Notes: generated by a model from the letters alone, not told the origin. 64,000 nucleotides of DNA from Hydrogenophaga sp. SL48 (GCF_021729865.1 NZ_CP063400.1:186001-250000); one strand, 5' to 3'. Shown: positions 54,106-62,803, counted from the first letter of the stretch. Translations and numbers: made by a program.

Positions 54106-54603
54106 ATGCTGAAGCAGCCCTTTTCCGCGCGACTGAACAACCGCTTTCCATCCCTGGCGGTGCCGGTGCCGGGGCGCGCGTGGCCCGCGCTGGCCGCGGG
54201 GGTGCTCTGGCTGGCGGCGGGGGTGTGCACAGGTTCCTGGTTGTTGCAATTGTGGGGTCGCGGGCCGCTGATTCCGGTGGCCGCGATCGCCGGCAACCCC
54301 ATCCAGGCGGACGCGGCGTCGGTGGCCCGGGCGCTCGGTGCCCCGCCCGAGGCGCAGGCGGCGGCTGCCGTGGCGCCGCCCGCGTCGTCCCGTTTTCGCC
54401 TGATCGGTCTGGTGAGCCAGCCGGGGCAACGAGGCGCGGCGCTGATCGCCGTGGACGGGCAGCCACCACGCCCCATCACGATCGGTTCCGTCGTCGAGGG
54501 CGAGCTCGTCCTGTTGTCCGTCGGACGGCGCGTGGCCCGGCTCGGGTCGGCAAGCGGGGGTGCCGAGTCGTTGGAACTGAGCCTGCCCGAAGCGCCGGAA
54601 TGA
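54106..54603 (+). CDS. gspC: Short GspC-like type II secretion protein (no PDZ domain)
   Basis: 165 residues, divergent from gspG. Membrane anchor WPALAAGVLWLAAGVCTGSW (about 32-51) and a homology-region (HR) beta domain: FRLIGLVSQPGQRGAALIAV, then PPRPITIGSVVEGELVLLSV. The C-terminal PDZ or coiled-coil domain of classical GspC is missing, as in other Comamonadaceae. The HR domain contacts the GspD N0 domain. An in-frame GTG at 54088 lies upstream, but the ATG is preferred. Confidence 0.85.
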   Translation: MLKQPFSARLNNRFPSLAVPVPGRAWPALAAGVLWLAAGVCTGSWLLQLWGRGPLIPVAAIAGNPIQADAASVARALGAPPEAQAAAAVAPPASSRFRLIGLVSQPGQRGAALIAVDGQPPRPITIGSVVEGELVLLSVGRRVARLGSASGGAESLELSLPEAPE

Positions 54604-54640
54604 CCTTGCGGCCAAGGGGCCGTCGCACAGAGGTTCTGCC

Positions 54641-56575
54641 ATGACCGTGTCCCGTTTTTCCGCGAACCCGTCGTCACCGGACGCCCCCCTGAAGCCGTCT
54701 GGCAGTCTGTTGGGGCAACTGTGTGACGAATTGCAACGTCACCCTCCCTTTGACGAGATGGACCCGCTGCACGTGCGGGCGTTTGTCGAGGCCTCGCGAC
54801 AGGCGTACTTCGCCCCGGGCGATGCGCTGGTCAAGCCCGAAGACGGCGTGGCCAGCGAGCTGTTCTACATCCGACGCGGCGCGGTGCTGGGCAAACGGGG
54901 CCTCTCGGACGTGTCGGGCGGCGCCTTCCAGTACGAGGCGGGCGACCTGTTTCCGATCAGCGCCGTGCTGGCGCAGCGCGCCACGACCACGTCGTACCAC
55001 GCCACCGAGGACACCTTTGCGCTGCGCCTGCCGGCCGAGCAGATGCAGGCGCTGGCCGAGCGCAGCCCCGTGTTTGCCGACTTCCTGAACCGCCGCATCC
55101 TGCGTTTTCTGGACCTCTCGCGCGCTGCGCTGCAATCGGCCTACGCTTCGCGGGTGTTGTCCGAGCAGTCGATGGAGACGCCGCTGGAGCGGCTGTGCCG
55201 CCAAGCGCCCGTGACCTGCGGGCCACAGACGCCGTTGCAGGACGCGCTGGAGCAGATGCACCGCCTGCGCATCGGCTCGATGCTGGTGGTGGACGCTGAG
55301 GGGCGTCCGATCGGCATCCTCACGCGTTTCGACATCCTCGGCCGCGTCACCCTGGCGCGCCTGCCACTGGACACGCCCATGTCAGAGGTGATGGTGCAGC
55401 CGGTGCACAGCCTGGGCGCCGAGCGCACGGCGCAGGAGGCCGCGTTGCTGATGTCGGCCCAGGGCATCCGCCATGTGCCCGTCACGCGCCAGGGACGTGC
55501 CGTGGGCATGGTTTCCGAGCGCGACCTGTACGCCTTGCAGCGCCTGAGCCTCAACCAGGTCAGCGACCACATCCGGCACGCCCCGGACGTGACGGCGCTG
55601 CGATCGGCCGCCGACGACATCCGCCGTTTTGCGCGCAGCCTGCTCGGGCAGGGCGTGCAGGCCCACCAGCTGACCCAGCTCATCAGCCACCTCAACGACG
55701 TGCTGACCGCGCGCCTGGTGGCCATCAAGGCCACCGAACATGGCCTGGACACGCAGCGGTTCTGCTGGATCGCGCTGGGCTCGGAAGGCCGCAGTGAACA
55801 GACCATCGCCACCGACCAGGACAACGCGCTGATCGTGGCCGAGCCGGAAGACGGCCATGCACCCGACCCGCAGCGCCTGCTGGCCTTCGCCCTGGACGTC
55901 AACCGGGCGCTGGACGCCTGCGGCTATCCCCTGTGCAAGGGCAACATCATGGCCAGCAACCCCGACTGTTGCCTGAGCCTGTCGCAATGGAAGCGGCGGT
56001 TCGCGCAATGGATCGACCACGGCTCGCCCCAGGACCTGCTCAACGCCAGCATCTATTTCGACTTCCGCAGCCTCGCCGGCCGATCGGCGCTGGCCGACGA
56101 GCTGCGTGCTTTTGTCGTCGAACGCGCGGCCACCAACCCTCGGTTCGCACGCCAGCTCGCGATCAATGGCCTGGCGCAGTCGCCGCCGCTGAACTGGCGC
56201 GGGCAGATCGACACCACCGCCGTCCATGGCCACGCCACGCTGGACCTGAAGCTGCAGGGCACCGCCATCCTGGTGGATGTGGCACGCCTGTACGCGCTGG
56301 CGCGCGGCGTTCCCGTCACCAGCACCCGGGAGCGTTTCGAGGCTGTGGGGCCTTTGCTGGGCGTGCCGGAGCATGAACACGCTTCGTGGGTCGCGGGCTT
56401 CGAGTTCCTGCAGATGCTGCGCTTGCGGGCGCAGCTGGACGGCAGCACCGTGGGCGACAACCCCAATCGCGTCGCGGTGGATGCGCTCAACGACATCGAC
56501 CGCCGCATCCTGCGCGAGACATTGCGGGTGGTGCGCAGCCTGCAGCAGCGGGTACAGCTCGATTACCAGCGATGA
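54641..56575 (+). CDS. Cyclic-nucleotide-binding/CBS/DUF294 nucleotidyltransferase-fold protein
   Basis: 644 residues with four domains: a cNMP-binding fold (about 45-150, PEDGVASELFYIRRGAVLG), two CBS motifs (about 190-310; GRPIGILTRFDILG, GRAVGMVSERDLYAL), a DUF294 nucleotidyltransferase (GSEGRSEQT at 380-388, then D392-x-D394) and a C-terminal helical domain. Such proteins are widespread in Proteobacteria next to a DnaQ-like exonuclease, as here (ATGA overlap). The enzymatic product is not established to my knowledge. Confidence 0.9.
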   Translation: MTVSRFSANPSSPDAPLKPSGSLLGQLCDELQRHPPFDEMDPLHVRAFVEASRQAYFAPGDALVKPEDGVASELFYIRRGAVLGKRGLSDVSGGAFQYEAGDLFPISAVLAQRATTTSYHATEDTFALRLPAEQMQALAERSPVFADFLNRRILRFLDLSRAALQSAYASRVLSEQSMETPLERLCRQAPVTCGPQTPLQDALEQMHRLRIGSMLVVDAEGRPIGILTRFDILGRVTLARLPLDTPMSEVMVQPVHSLGAERTAQEAALLMSAQGIRHVPVTRQGRAVGMVSERDLYALQRLSLNQVSDHIRHAPDVTALRSAADDIRRFARSLLGQGVQAHQLTQLISHLNDVLTARLVAIKATEHGLDTQRFCWIALGSEGRSEQTIATDQDNALIVAEPEDGHAPDPQRLLAFALDVNRALDACGYPLCKGNIMASNPDCCLSLSQWKRRFAQWIDHGSPQDLLNASIYFDFRSLAGRSALADELRAFVVERAATNPRFARQLAINGLAQSPPLNWRGQIDTTAVHGHATLDLKLQGTAILVDVARLYALARGVPVTSTRERFEAVGPLLGVPEHEHASWVAGFEFLQMLRLRAQLDGSTVGDNPNRVAVDALNDIDRRILRETLRVVRSLQQRVQLDYQR

Positions 56576-57240
56576 GCGGCGTGCTGGATCAGGTCAGGTC
56601 CTGGTGGGGCGGGCATGGCGCCGCCCCCGCCCAGGGCACCCCGGTGGAGCGCTGGGTGGTCGTGGATGTCGAAACCAGTGGTCTCGATGCGTCCAGCGAC
56701 CACCTGCTGGCCGTCGCGGCGCTGGGGTTGAGCGTGGACTGGCGGCGTCAGTGCCTGGACATCGTGCTCGGGGACAGCTTCGAGGTGGTGCTGCAGCAGC
56801 AGGAGGGTCGCAGCGACCACGACAACATCCTGCTGCACGGCATTGGCGAGCAGCAACAGCGTGACGGCATGGCGCCCGGGCCGGCACTGCAAGCCTTTGC
56901 CGATTTCATCCAGTCGGCGCCCTTGCTGGCTTTTCACAGTGCCTTCGACGCCTCGATGCTGGGGCGACTCAGTGAGCAACACCTGGGACGGCGCCTGCCC
57001 AATGAATGGGTGGACATCGCGGACCTGTGCGCGGTGACGAACGAAGGGGTGCACGCGCGCTCGCTCGACGAGTGGATGGCACATTTCGGCATCCACTGCC
57101 TGGCGCGTCACCAGGCCTCGGCCGACGCGCTCGCAGAGGGCGAACTGCTGTTGCAGATCTGGCCACGCATCGCTCCTCAGTGCGCGCGGTGGCGCGACGT
57201 CGTGGCGCTCGCGGGCCACCGGCGCTGGCTGGGCGCCTAG
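56572..57240 (+). CDS. DnaQ-like 3'-5' exonuclease
   Basis: 222 residues. DEDDh exonuclease: D32 and E34 in VVVDVETSGLD, the Exo II aspartate in AFHSAFDASM and the H/D pair in RHQASADALAEGELL. The start overlaps the DUF294 stop by four bases, so the two products are probably functionally linked. Its stop codon overlaps the convergent cobT stop. Confidence 0.9.
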   Translation: MSGVLDQVRSWWGGHGAAPAQGTPVERWVVVDVETSGLDASSDHLLAVAALGLSVDWRRQCLDIVLGDSFEVVLQQQEGRSDHDNILLHGIGEQQQRDGMAPGPALQAFADFIQSAPLLAFHSAFDASMLGRLSEQHLGRRLPNEWVDIADLCAVTNEGVHARSLDEWMAHFGIHCLARHQASADALAEGELLLQIWPRIAPQCARWRDVVALAGHRRWLGA

Positions 57241-58322
57241 CGTTCGAGCAGGCGCTGGGCGGCGAGCAGCAGCGGCCAGGCGAGCAGGGCGCCCGTGCCT
57301 TCGCTGGAGCGCAGCTCCATGTCGAGCAGGGGCTGGGCCTGCAGGTGGATCAGCAGCAGGCGATGTCCCGGCTCGGCCGAACGGTGGGCAAACACCAGAT
57401 AGTCCGCCACCGCAGGCGCCAGCGCGCGCGCCAGCAGAGCCGCGGCGCTGGCGACAAACCCGTCCACGATCACCACACGCCGTTCGCTGGCCGCCTGGAT
57501 CATCGCGCCGCAGAGCATGCCGATCTCGAACCCGCCCATGGCCGCGAGCACGTCCAACGGCGCGGTGGCCTTGCGGTGGCGGCTGGCGGCGGCGAACAGG
57601 CGCTCCAGCTTGCGCTGTGCCTGGACTTCGTCTTGCGCCTGGTCTTTGCCACAGGCGTCGGCCAGCGGCACGCCACACAGGCGCGAGAGCAGCTGCGCGG
57701 CACTGGCGTTGCCGGCCACGCCGATGTTGCTCAGTCCCACCACGTTGCCGGGCAGGTGCCGCACCACGTCCATGCCGGCCTGCAGCGCCGAGCGCGCCTG
57801 CGCTGCCGACATCGCCTGGGCCAGCACCATGTTGCGCGTGCCGTAGCCGATCTTGCGCACCAGAAGGGGAACCTGCGATTCGGTGTCCGGTGGCATCACG
57901 ATGTGCGATGCGACGCCGGCGTCCACCACCGTGAGGTCGACCCCGTGCATCGCGGCAAGCGCGTTGACCGGGCTGTTGCCGGCGAGCATGTTCAACACCC
58001 GTTGCCGCGTGGCTTCCTGCGGAAATGCGGAGACCCCTTCATCGGCCACGCCGTGATCGGCCGCGAACACCACGAGCTGGGGGGATTCCAGGCGGAGGCC
58101 TTGCAGAACGAGGTGTCCGTCATCCTGGATGCGGGCGAGTTGCATCGCCAGCGATGCCATGCGTCCCAGGGCGTGCTCGGCCTCGTGCGGACTGGTCAGT
58201 TGGTGCTGCACCAACAGGTCCATCTGGGCGTTGGCCGTGGCCGCAACCGGCGGCCACAGGGACGCCTCGGCCGCTTCGACGCCAGGTTCGTTGACTGGCA
58301 GGGACAGAGGCCTGGATTTCAT
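57237..58322 (-). CDS. cobT: Nicotinate-nucleotide-dimethylbenzimidazole phosphoribosyltransferase CobT
   Basis: 361 residues. Makes alpha-ribazole phosphate for the lower ligand of cobalamin. VVFAADHGVADEGVSAFPQE and GMDVVRHLPGNVVGLSNIGV-type GIG motif are family hallmarks; the catalytic Glu is in SSEGTGALLAWPL near the C-terminus. Other cobalamin genes are absent from the window. 12 bases separate it from ilvA upstream on the same strand. Confidence 0.95.
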   Translation of the reverse strand: MKSRPLSLPVNEPGVEAAEASLWPPVAATANAQMDLLVQHQLTSPHEAEHALGRMASLAMQLARIQDDGHLVLQGLRLESPQLVVFAADHGVADEGVSAFPQEATRQRVLNMLAGNSPVNALAAMHGVDLTVVDAGVASHIVMPPDTESQVPLLVRKIGYGTRNMVLAQAMSAAQARSALQAGMDVVRHLPGNVVGLSNIGVAGNASAAQLLSRLCGVPLADACGKDQAQDEVQAQRKLERLFAAASRHRKATAPLDVLAAMGGFEIGMLCGAMIQAASERRVVIVDGFVASAAALLARALAPAVADYLVFAHRSAEPGHRLLLIHLQAQPLLDMELRSSEGTGALLAWPLLLAAQRLLER

Positions 58323-58334
58323 GGCGTCAGGATG

Positions 58335-59939
58335 TCAACTTTTGAGAAAGAGGCGGTACACCGGATTGTGGGTTTCTTCCACGAACGGATAGCCCAGCGT
58401 GTCGAGGAATTTGACGAAAGCCTTGTCGTCCTTGGGCGGCACCTGCAGGCCCACCAGGATGCGGCCGTAGTCCGCGCCCTGATTGCGGTAGTGAAACAGG
58501 CTGATGTTCCAGCCGGGCCGCATCAGGCTGAGGAACTTCAACAGTGCACCCGGACGCTCCGGGAAAACAAAGCGCAGCAGGCGTTCCTCCTGCGCCAGCG
58601 GCGAGTGCCCGCCCACCATGTGGCGGATGTGTTCCTTGGCAAGGTCGTCGTGCGTGAGGTCCAGCGCGTCAAAACCCTGGCGCTTGAACAAGCCTGCAAT
58701 CTTCTTCGACTCGCCCGGGCCTTGTGTGGTCAGGCCCACGAACACATGGGCCACCTGTGCATTGCCAATCCGGTAGTTGAACTCGGTGACGTTGCGCGGC
58801 CCGCCCGGCAAACCGCCGATGGTCTCCAGGAAACGCTTGAAACTGCCCCGCTCTTCGGGGATGGTCACGGCGAACAACGCCTCGCGCTCTTCGCCCACTT
58901 CCGCGCGTTCGGCCACAAAGCGCAAACGGTCGAAGTTCATGTTGGCGCCGCAGAGGATGGCCGCGTAGGTTTCGCCCTTGGTCTTGTGCGTTGCGACGTA
59001 CTGTTTGATCGCCGCCACCGCCAGCGCACCGGAGGGCTCCACGATGCTGCGCGTGTCGACGAAGATGTCTTTGATCGCAGCGCAGACCGCGTCGGTGTCC
59101 ACCACCACGAACTCGTCCACCAGCCCGCTGGCGATGCGGAAGGTTTCTTCGCCCACCAGCTTGACCGCCGTACCGTCGGCGAACAGGCCAACGTCGTTCA
59201 GGGTCACGCGCTCGCCCGCCTGGACCGACTGCAGCATGGCATCGGAGTCCACGGTTTGCACGCCGATCACCTTGATCTCGGGGCGCACGGCCTTGATGTA
59301 GTTCGCCACGCCAGAGACCAGACCGCCGCCACCGATGGCCACGAACACCGCATCCAGGTGGTCCGATCCCAGGCTTTGCAACTGGCGCAGGATCTCCATC
59401 GCGATCGTGCCTTGTCCGGCGATCACGTCCGGGTCGTCAAAGGGGTGAACGAAAGTGAGGCCCTGCTTTTTTTGCAGTCCGGCGGCGTGGGTGTAGGCAT
59501 CGGAATAGCTGTCGCCATGCAGCACCACGTCACCGCCCAGCGCACGCACGGCATCCACCTTCACTTGCGGTGTGGTGGTCGGCATGACGATGACCGCACG
59601 CGCACCCAGCTTGCGGGCGCCGAGGGCCACGCCCTGGGCGTGATTGCCAGCCGAGGCGCAGATGACGCCCTTGTTCAGCTGCTCCTGGGTCAGGTGCGCC
59701 ATCTTGTTGTACGCGCCGCGCAGCTTGAAGCTGAACACCGGTTGCTGGTCTTCGCGTTTGAGCAGCACCTTGTTGTGCAGCCGCCGGCTGAGGTTTTTGG
59801 CGGGCTCCAGCGCGGACTCCACCGCGACGTCGTACACGCGTGCGGTCAGGATCTTCTTGAGGTAGTCGGCCGGGCTCAATGGGGTCGTCCGGGGGGCTTC
59901 TTGAGCGAGGGGGGCGGTTTTTGGGGGGCGTGATGTCAT
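58335..59939 (-). CDS. ilvA: Threonine ammonia-lyase (biosynthetic threonine deaminase) IlvA
   Basis: 534 residues, long regulated form. Converts threonine to 2-oxobutanoate for isoleucine synthesis. The PLP lysine is K72 in SFKLRGAYNK; the glycine-rich phosphate loop AIGGGGLVSGVA and C-terminal two ACT-like regulatory domains (EERGSFKRFLETIGGLP; F-P-E-R-P-G-A-L-L-K-F-L) are present. A proline-rich 20-residue N-terminal extension precedes the core. The 5' leader has a strong promoter and an intrinsic terminator before the start (see findings). Confidence 0.96.
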   Translation of the reverse strand: MTSRPPKTAPLAQEAPRTTPLSPADYLKKILTARVYDVAVESALEPAKNLSRRLHNKVLLKREDQQPVFSFKLRGAYNKMAHLTQEQLNKGVICASAGNHAQGVALGARKLGARAVIVMPTTTPQVKVDAVRALGGDVVLHGDSYSDAYTHAAGLQKKQGLTFVHPFDDPDVIAGQGTIAMEILRQLQSLGSDHLDAVFVAIGGGGLVSGVANYIKAVRPEIKVIGVQTVDSDAMLQSVQAGERVTLNDVGLFADGTAVKLVGEETFRIASGLVDEFVVVDTDAVCAAIKDIFVDTRSIVEPSGALAVAAIKQYVATHKTKGETYAAILCGANMNFDRLRFVAERAEVGEEREALFAVTIPEERGSFKRFLETIGGLPGGPRNVTEFNYRIGNAQVAHVFVGLTTQGPGESKKIAGLFKRQGFDALDLTHDDLAKEHIRHMVGGHSPLAQEERLLRFVFPERPGALLKFLSLMRPGWNISLFHYRNQGADYGRILVGLQVPPKDDKAFVKFLDTLGYPFVEETHNPVYRLFLKS

Positions 59940-59980
59940 GGTTTTTCCTGGCCAATGATCATAGCGAGCCCCTGCGAGGC

Positions 59981-60016
59981 AAAAAAAACCCGGACTGGCA
60001 GAACCGGTCCGGGTTT
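59981..60016 (-). terminator. Intrinsic terminator inside the ilvA 5' leader
   Basis: 10-bp perfect stem (59986-59995 with 60007-60016, loop 59996-60006) followed on the minus strand by eight T residues. It lies about 42 bases upstream of the ilvA ATG and about 43 bases downstream of the predicted transcription start, the geometry of an attenuator or of a free-standing small RNA end. Confidence 0.85.
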
Positions 60017-60065
60017 AAATCCACCCGTGGAGGGCAGAGGAGACAACCTTCAATACAATGCCGCC

Positions 60066-60093
60066 AGTATACCGATGGGATGCTGCAATGCAA
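60066..60093 (-). promoter_or_regulatory. Sigma-70 promoter for ilvA leader
   Basis: On the minus strand: TTGCAT (60088-60093), 16-base spacer, TATACT (60066-60071). The likely start of transcription is near 60059. The transcript reads into the terminator at 59981-60016 and then ilvA. Confidence 0.7.
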
Positions 60094-60104
60094 CATGTGT
60101 TGCA
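60089..60104. promoter_or_regulatory. 16-base dyad (operator candidate)
   Basis: TGCAACA-TG-TGTTGCA, a perfect 7-base inverted repeat with a two-base centre, overlaps the -35 box of the ilvA-leader promoter and lies 67 bases before the osmC-like gene on the other strand. Good shape for a dimeric repressor/activator site; the regulator is not identified. Confidence 0.5.
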
Positions 60105-60171
60105 GCGTTTTTGCTACTTTTTAGAGAGCTGAGTCTTCAGCTCGTCAAATTCATCACGCCTGGACACCGAC

Positions 60172-60621
60172 ATGGAATGCACAGTGACCTGGACCGGCGG
60201 TGCCGGCACCCGCTCCCACATGGGTTTTGTCGCCGAGACCGGCAGCGGCCACGTGCTGACCATGGACGGTGCTCCGGACGCCAGCAAACCTGAGAACGGT
60301 GGCGCCAACCTCGCGGCTCGGCCCATGGAAACCGTGCTTGCCGGCACCGGCGGGTGCACCGCCTACGACGTGGTGTTGATTCTCAAGCGTGGACGGCACA
60401 AGGTGCAGGGATGCAGCGTCAAGCTCACCACCGAGCGAGCGGACACCGACCCCAAGGTCTTCACCAAGATTCACATGCAGTTCACCGTGACAGGCAAAGG
60501 CATTCCACCCGCAGCGGTGGAGCGGGCCATCGCCATGAGCCACGACAAGTACTGCTCAGCCAGCATCATGTTGGGAAAAACCGCCGAGATCACGACCGGG
60601 TTCGAGGTGATCGAGGCCTGA
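60172..60621 (+). CDS. OsmC/Ohr-family protein (YhfA-like)
   Basis: 149 residues. Two redox cysteines of the OsmC fold, C62 (LAGTGGCTAYDVVLIL) and C128 (HDKYCSAS), are in the expected places. The pattern and length resemble the YhfA/OsmC-like branch rather than Ohr. Probably thiol-dependent peroxide detoxification; convergent with coq7. Confidence 0.9.
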   Translation: MECTVTWTGGAGTRSHMGFVAETGSGHVLTMDGAPDASKPENGGANLAARPMETVLAGTGGCTAYDVVLILKRGRHKVQGCSVKLTTERADTDPKVFTKIHMQFTVTGKGIPPAAVERAIAMSHDKYCSASIMLGKTAEITTGFEVIEA

Positions 60622-60637
60622 GCGCACCCCGTGTCGC

Positions 60638-61285
60638 TCAGATGCGGTGAGCCACCGTGGTCATCACGCGGGCAGCCAGTTTCATCAGTCCTTTGACGGG
60701 TGCGGGCAGTTCGGTTGCGCCGGCATGTTGCGCTTCGCGCGCGTGACGTGCTTCATCGGCTTTCATCTGTGAAACGATGGCTCGGGACGCCAGATCGCCT
60801 TTGGGCAACCGATCCATGTGGTTGGCCAAATGGGCCTCCACCTGCCGCTCTGTTTCCACCACAAAACCCAAACTCACGGCCGGGCCGAATCGACCTGCCA
60901 ACAATCCCATGCCGAAAGCACCGGCGTACCAAAGCGGATTCAGCAGTGAAGGGTGCGAGCCCAATTCACCAAGACGCTCTCTGGTCCAGGCCAGGTGGTC
61001 GGATTCCTCTCGGCCAGCGGCTTCGAGCTGTTGCGCCAGTGCTTCCCTGCTTCGCAACGATCCAGCGCGGCGTTGACGGGCGGCCAAAGCCTGGGCCGTG
61101 TAGAGCGCCTGTGCACAAACTTCACCGACATGATTCACCCGCATGAGCGCGCCAGACAACTTGCGGTCCTCAGCGGACAGTGGCGTTGTGGCGTGTTCAG
61201 GCAATGTGGCACAAACGCGGGAAGCGCGTGGCTGAGCGAAAAGGGTGCGCAGAGCCGAATCTGCGGCGTTCAACAGCGTGTCCAT
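60638..61285 (-). CDS. coq7: Demethoxyubiquinone hydroxylase Coq7 (UbiM/UbiF-type di-iron)
   Basis: 215 residues. Di-iron four-helix protein: [28 protein letters not shown] (ExxH), [10 protein letters not shown] and MKADEARHA (second ExxH). Catalyses the last hydroxylation in ubiquinone synthesis, as found in many beta- and alphaproteobacteria in place of UbiF. About 269 bases lie between its start and the first porin. Confidence 0.94.
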   Translation of the reverse strand: MDTLLNAADSALRTLFAQPRASRVCATLPEHATTPLSAEDRKLSGALMRVNHVGEVCAQALYTAQALAARQRRAGSLRSREALAQQLEAAGREESDHLAWTRERLGELGSHPSLLNPLWYAGAFGMGLLAGRFGPAVSLGFVVETERQVEAHLANHMDRLPKGDLASRAIVSQMKADEARHAREAQHAGATELPAPVKGLMKLAARVMTTVAHRI

Positions 61286-61554
61286 ATCGTGTAGGTGCCT
61301 TCTTCGTTGGGTTTCGATGAGAGACGTGGGATCGGCATGTCATTGTGCGCCATGCTGCTTTTGTGTACTGGTGTACTTCAGTCGTAGGGGATTGCCCTAG
61401 GAGGGCGTTGATTTTGTTGCCCGAGTGCGACAAGGACCCTGGAAAGCTTTGCGCGCTCCGCGACCTTCTGTTGCAATCGTTCAACTTCCAGCAACGGAGG
61501 TTGGCTCGGAGGCTTAGACCCCCAGCTTATTTATTAACCTTGGAGATACCCTCA
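61286..61554. other. Intergenic region between coq7 and first porin
   Basis: The 269 bases hold the divergent promoters of coq7 and the porin. The last part is AT-richer (ttatttattaacc) just before the ribosome site TTGGAGATA of the porin. No RNA gene or strong hairpin was found. A direct repeat GTGTACT-GGT-GTACTT occurs near 61363-61379. Confidence 0.4.
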
Positions 61555-62547
61555 ATGAAAAAGACCCTGATTGCTCTGGCTGCCGTGGCCGCCACCGGCG
61601 CCGCCTTCGCGCAGTCTTCCGTGACCATCTATGGCAAAGTGAACGTCAGCCTGGAAAAGTCCAGCTTGGGTACTAAGAACAACGAAGCTTCCTTGGACGA
61701 CATTCACGGCAGCCGTCTGGGTTTCCGCGGTGCAGAAGACCTCGGTGGCGGTCTGCAGGCCAAGTTCCACATTGAGCACCGCTTCCGTCCTGACACCGGT
61801 GCAGACGCCACGTTCAACCCTGGTGGCACCAACCCGACGACCGGCGTTGTGACCCCGGCCTCGTCCACGATGTGGAACGGGCTGTCGACCGTTGGTCTGG
61901 CTGGTTCTTTCGGTGAAGTTCGCCTGGGCCGTTACTACAGCGCCCTGTTCTTGGGTGCCAACAACAAGCCCGATCCGTTCGGCGGCGACGGCGCTGGCGC
62001 TCTGCGTGGCATCGGCATGCAAACCACCACCTTGCCGGGGTACATCCGCACTGCCAACGTCATCCATTACAGCGGCAGCTTCAGCGGCGTGAACGTGGCT
62101 TTCTCCACCGGCCTGAAAGAAGGTGCAGCCAAGGCTCAAAACAGCGTTGCTGTTGGTTATGCCAACGGTCCTCTGGACGTGGGTGTTGGTTCCGAAAAGG
62201 GCGTTCCTGGCACGCTGACCAACGCCTACGCAACCTATGATCTGGGCGTGGCGAAGCTGGCCTTCGGTCTGGGCAATGCAAAGACCGCAGCTGGTGTGAA
62301 GACCGAGGGTCTGCTCTTCGGCGCCACGATCCCTGCTGGTCCTGGCAAGGTGCAAGTCGGCTTGGCCCGTGCCAAGAACAAGAATTCGGGCGTGGTGACC
62401 AACCAGAAGCTGGGTCTGGGCTACATCTACCCTCTGAGCAAGCGTACCGCCCTGGAAACCACCTACGGTCGTGACAGCAAGGCCGTCAGCGCCGTCACGG
62501 GCAAGAAGCAGTCCGGCTTCGACCTGACCGTTCACCACAACTTCTGA
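61555..62547 (+). CDS. General porin, Gram-negative (Burkholderiales type 16-strand)
   Basis: 330 residues. Signal peptide MKKTLIALAAVAATGAAFAQ, mature start SSVTIYGKVNVSLEK, then GSRLGFRGAEDLGGGLQAKF-x-I-E and the C-terminal TVHHNF with the final phenylalanine required for outer-membrane assembly. This is the porin_4/OmpC-like family of Neisseria and Bordetella. Codons are less GC-biased, typical of highly expressed genes. The second gene downstream is a paralogue. Confidence 0.96.
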   Translation: MKKTLIALAAVAATGAAFAQSSVTIYGKVNVSLEKSSLGTKNNEASLDDIHGSRLGFRGAEDLGGGLQAKFHIEHRFRPDTGADATFNPGGTNPTTGVVTPASSTMWNGLSTVGLAGSFGEVRLGRYYSALFLGANNKPDPFGGDGAGALRGIGMQTTTLPGYIRTANVIHYSGSFSGVNVAFSTGLKEGAAKAQNSVAVGYANGPLDVGVGSEKGVPGTLTNAYATYDLGVAKLAFGLGNAKTAAGVKTEGLLFGATIPAGPGKVQVGLARAKNKNSGVVTNQKLGLGYIYPLSKRTALETTYGRDSKAVSAVTGKKQSGFDLTVHHNF

Positions 62548-62580
62548 TCGTTGGCTGACACCTGTCAGTCAACCGAAGAA

Positions 62581-62617
62581 AAAAAATCCCGCCAAGGAAA
62601 CTTGGCGGGATTTTTTT
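62581..62617. terminator. Strong bidirectional terminator after first porin
   Basis: Perfect inverted repeat TCCCGCCAAG-GAAA-CTTGGCGGGA flanked by A6 and T7 (62581-62617). A canonical intrinsic terminator with a GNRA-like loop. Confidence 0.95.
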
Positions 62618-62803
62618 GATCTGTTGTCTTCCGGACTTGCGGGCGCTGTTTTTGATGGTCGTGCGTCTGTTTCCAAAAAAAGACAGACGAGCGCCGCAGA
62701 ACCATTTTTAAGGGTATTCCCGCACTATTTGCGTGACGCCGCGCTAGCATGAAGGGTCAGTTTCTCAATCGGGCCATGTGGCCCAGCTTTTAAGGATGTT
62801 CAT

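Noticed and set aside
57006..59933. Plus-strand open frame of about 975 codons
   Set aside because: Antisense to cobT and ilvA, both with catalytic motifs; low-complexity composition and no recognisable domain.
59978..60171. T-box or classical leader-peptide attenuator upstream of ilvA
   Set aside because: The leader of about 80 bases is too short for a T-box, no AGGGUGG-like element is seen, and no short ORF rich in branched-chain codons starts before the hairpin.
62664..62689. Second terminator or small RNA between the porins
   Set aside because: The 7-bp stem has a 12-base A-rich loop and no T run; too weak to call.
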